Origin: Polytrichum commune | Taxonomy: Eukaryota > Streptophyta > Polytrichopsida > Polytrichales > Polytrichaceae | DNA length: 64,000 bases | Assembly (NCBI GenBank): GCA_950295325.1 | Contig: OX485809.1 | Span: forward strand, 8,058,001-8,122,000 | Direction of reading: 5' to 3' | In this document: positions 62,331-64,000 of the stretch, piece by piece | Layout: every line of letters starts with the position of its first letter | Position numbering within the stretch: the stretch's first letter is position 1 | The notes under the pieces: model-generated | Seen by the model: only the letters and a program-made list of their open reading frames with translations | Told to the model about the DNA's origin: nothing | Databases searched by the model: none | Translations under genes and position numbers: made by a program

Positions 62331-64000
62331 TATTTTTATTTTTAAAAATAATGATTATATGAAACGTGTAGGGTGACCCGTGCAACTGGAGAGAAGATAC
62401 CCGATAGTCAGGTAAAGAACTATTACTTATATATGTTTACATTTTTGTTAAGCCAATTTTTTGTACCTAGATCTATATGGTTTCAAGATTACAAGTTCTT
62501 TCCATCCTTCATGTTTGTTAGGTTGCCTTAGGCATGCCCAACACTTTTACCGTTGAGCTTGGCTTATTGAGACATCCATGGATGTAATATTGTGATGAGG
62601 ATTGTTGAGTGCTTTCAATGAGCAATCTCAATCCCTCTAAGTTGTTTTTTTGGGCACTTTGAAAAGAACCAAAAAATAAAATAAAAAATAAAAAATCAAC
62701 TCCATTTCCCATACACAACGATTTCCACAAAGATTTTTGTATTTAAAACCTTTGCATGATGATCCAATGTGTATTGACGGGCCCCACACAAACACACGCA
62801 TGCTATACCATGGCCATAGCTAAATCTTGACCAATGTGGATATGACATGTGACAAAATTCTTTGAAAAAATTAAGAATTGTGTGTTGAACCAAAGAACAC
62901 CTTGTGATATTTGGGAAACGTGTTAGGAACACTAGTTGGCCCATGAGTTGAAGAATGACTTCAAACCTAGTACATATATCTATCTACAATCCTTTTATTC
63001 ACCGTATCGTCTCTCATAGTTATTGTTGTTATTGAGAATGGATTTGTAAAAGATTACTAGGGCTACATTTGTCTCCCTTGAATACATATTAGCATGAGGT
63101 GCTTCTTGGCTCCTTATGTCAAAAGTCATATTCAATTTAGACTTTGCATGTATACTATCAACCGGTGAGATGGAAAACACGGCAATTTTTGAAATAAAGG
63201 ATTAGTATCTTTAAAACCACAGCAGTTGAAAGCACCCAACTCTATTGTAAATTTCATTGAACCATAGGGCCACTTTACACTAGGGCTTGAGGGCACATTG
63301 ACCCATAATATACAAATTATGTGATTGGTCGAGAAGCCAAAGAGTGTCCAAGTTAAAATTTGACTAGACCTAGAGGGCCAGAGGGACCAAAGAAAGTTGA
63401 CCAATGAAAAATGTTCATTGCATTTTACATGGCACCAAAAGGATCATGTTGTCATTATGTATTGGATATTGCGTCATAGCCATCAATAAAAAGGTGACCT
63501 AACACAAAACTAGGGGCCATATCAAGCAATGAAATTGTCATTGGCCCTTAGATATGTTATATTGTCATGGTGGGATCCCGGACTGCCTACAATCCACCCA
63601 CAATATTTGTTAACACTTTGGAGCAAGGAAACATGTAACAGTCATGTGGTATTAACACTCTAACACTTATTTGGGATAGCTTAGACAATTTGTAACACTT
63701 ACATGAATAACACTCATGTGAGTTTGGAATTGAAATTGAGAACACTTATATATAAAAGGGATGAATGTACATACAATATGTCAAATGTCAATATACATCC
63801 AACCATGATGGAAAAACAAATCTATAGTAGTTTGATGAGTTTGTGAAGGCCAAGAGCATGTGTTCCTTTTGAAGTGTTCAAATGCTCTGAGTGAGAGGTG
63901 TAACATCAATAGATCTTGTTCGATTCTTTTTGGTTTGAAAGTCACTAATATACTTTCACCATCCTTGTATCCTACTCCATCGACCACCGCATCAACAATT

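Larger units (their letters stand above)
53854..64000. other. 10-kb repeat-rich region without a recognised gene
   Basis: After the hydrolase stop codon the open frames are short and match no family I know. One frame (59093-59260, +) reads NFYQWTAKAANNNSEVEFKY and stops being open soon after; it looks exon-like but is unassigned. The rest is MITE families A, B and C, a 191-bp tandem duplication, a C/T-rich stretch (55840-55870), an (AT)n run (62013-62026) and (AGT)n at 62299-62327. Confidence 0.6.

Noticed and set aside
1-64000. tRNA, rRNA and CRISPR signals
   Set aside because: No cloverleaf with A/B boxes, no rRNA core sequence and no regularly spaced repeat-spacer array was noticed by eye. 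A tRNAscan/Infernal run would be decisive.

Overview
The window is nuclear DNA of a land plant. It holds three intron-rich plant genes with GT..AG introns whose exon phases all close, in a background crowded with DNA-transposon remains and short non-autonomous elements. The species cannot be named. An SMG9 gene, the telo-box promoter motifs and the transposon mix fit a plant, and nothing looks bacterial or organellar.

Layout. 1-11480 (+): the last 18 exons, about 1198 residues, of a chorein/UHRF1BP1-type (BLTP3-like) bridge lipid-transfer protein; its first exons lie before the window. 13704-17867 (-): a complete 8-exon SMG9 gene (434 aa), a GTPase-like subunit of the SMG1-SMG8-SMG9 nonsense-mediated-decay complex, convergent with the first gene. 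18-29 kb: no living gene seen; two dead PIF/Harbinger transposases, a CACTA element with its 3-bp target duplication, a 1.2-kb element with terminal inverted repeats, a 24-bp minisatellite and several MITEs.

29692-44592 is the most interesting object. It is one 14.9-kb Mutator-like transposon with related subterminal inverted repeats, bounded by an exact 10-bp direct repeat. It carries two divergently oriented genes: a MULE-type transposase with a C-terminal SWIM zinc finger (minus strand) and a multi-exon gene (plus strand) that combines a ParB/sulfiredoxin-like motif with an amino-methyltransferase domain of the DPPY/W class. Both are now dead, often through TGG to TGA/TAG changes. The transposase is split by a 974-bp solo LTR (TGTCGC..GCGACA, 5-bp CATTT duplication). 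The methyltransferase gene is split by a roughly 3-kb insertion inside an intron packed with 34-bp palindromes.

45.4-45.8 kb is the C-terminus of a hAT transposase. 46071-47353 is a foldback element with ~497-bp near-identical arms, ending 338 bp before the start codon of a complete 8-exon dienelactone-hydrolase-type gene (47691-53853, +, 259 aa, signal peptide, Cys-Asp-His triad). From 53854 to the end I see no gene, only MITEs, a 191-bp tandem duplication and microsatellites.

The three host genes are functionally unrelated. The transposons form a nested history: the MULE came first, then the LTR and other insertions. At least four short repeat families (called A, B, C and D here) have copies in the introns and flanks of the host genes.
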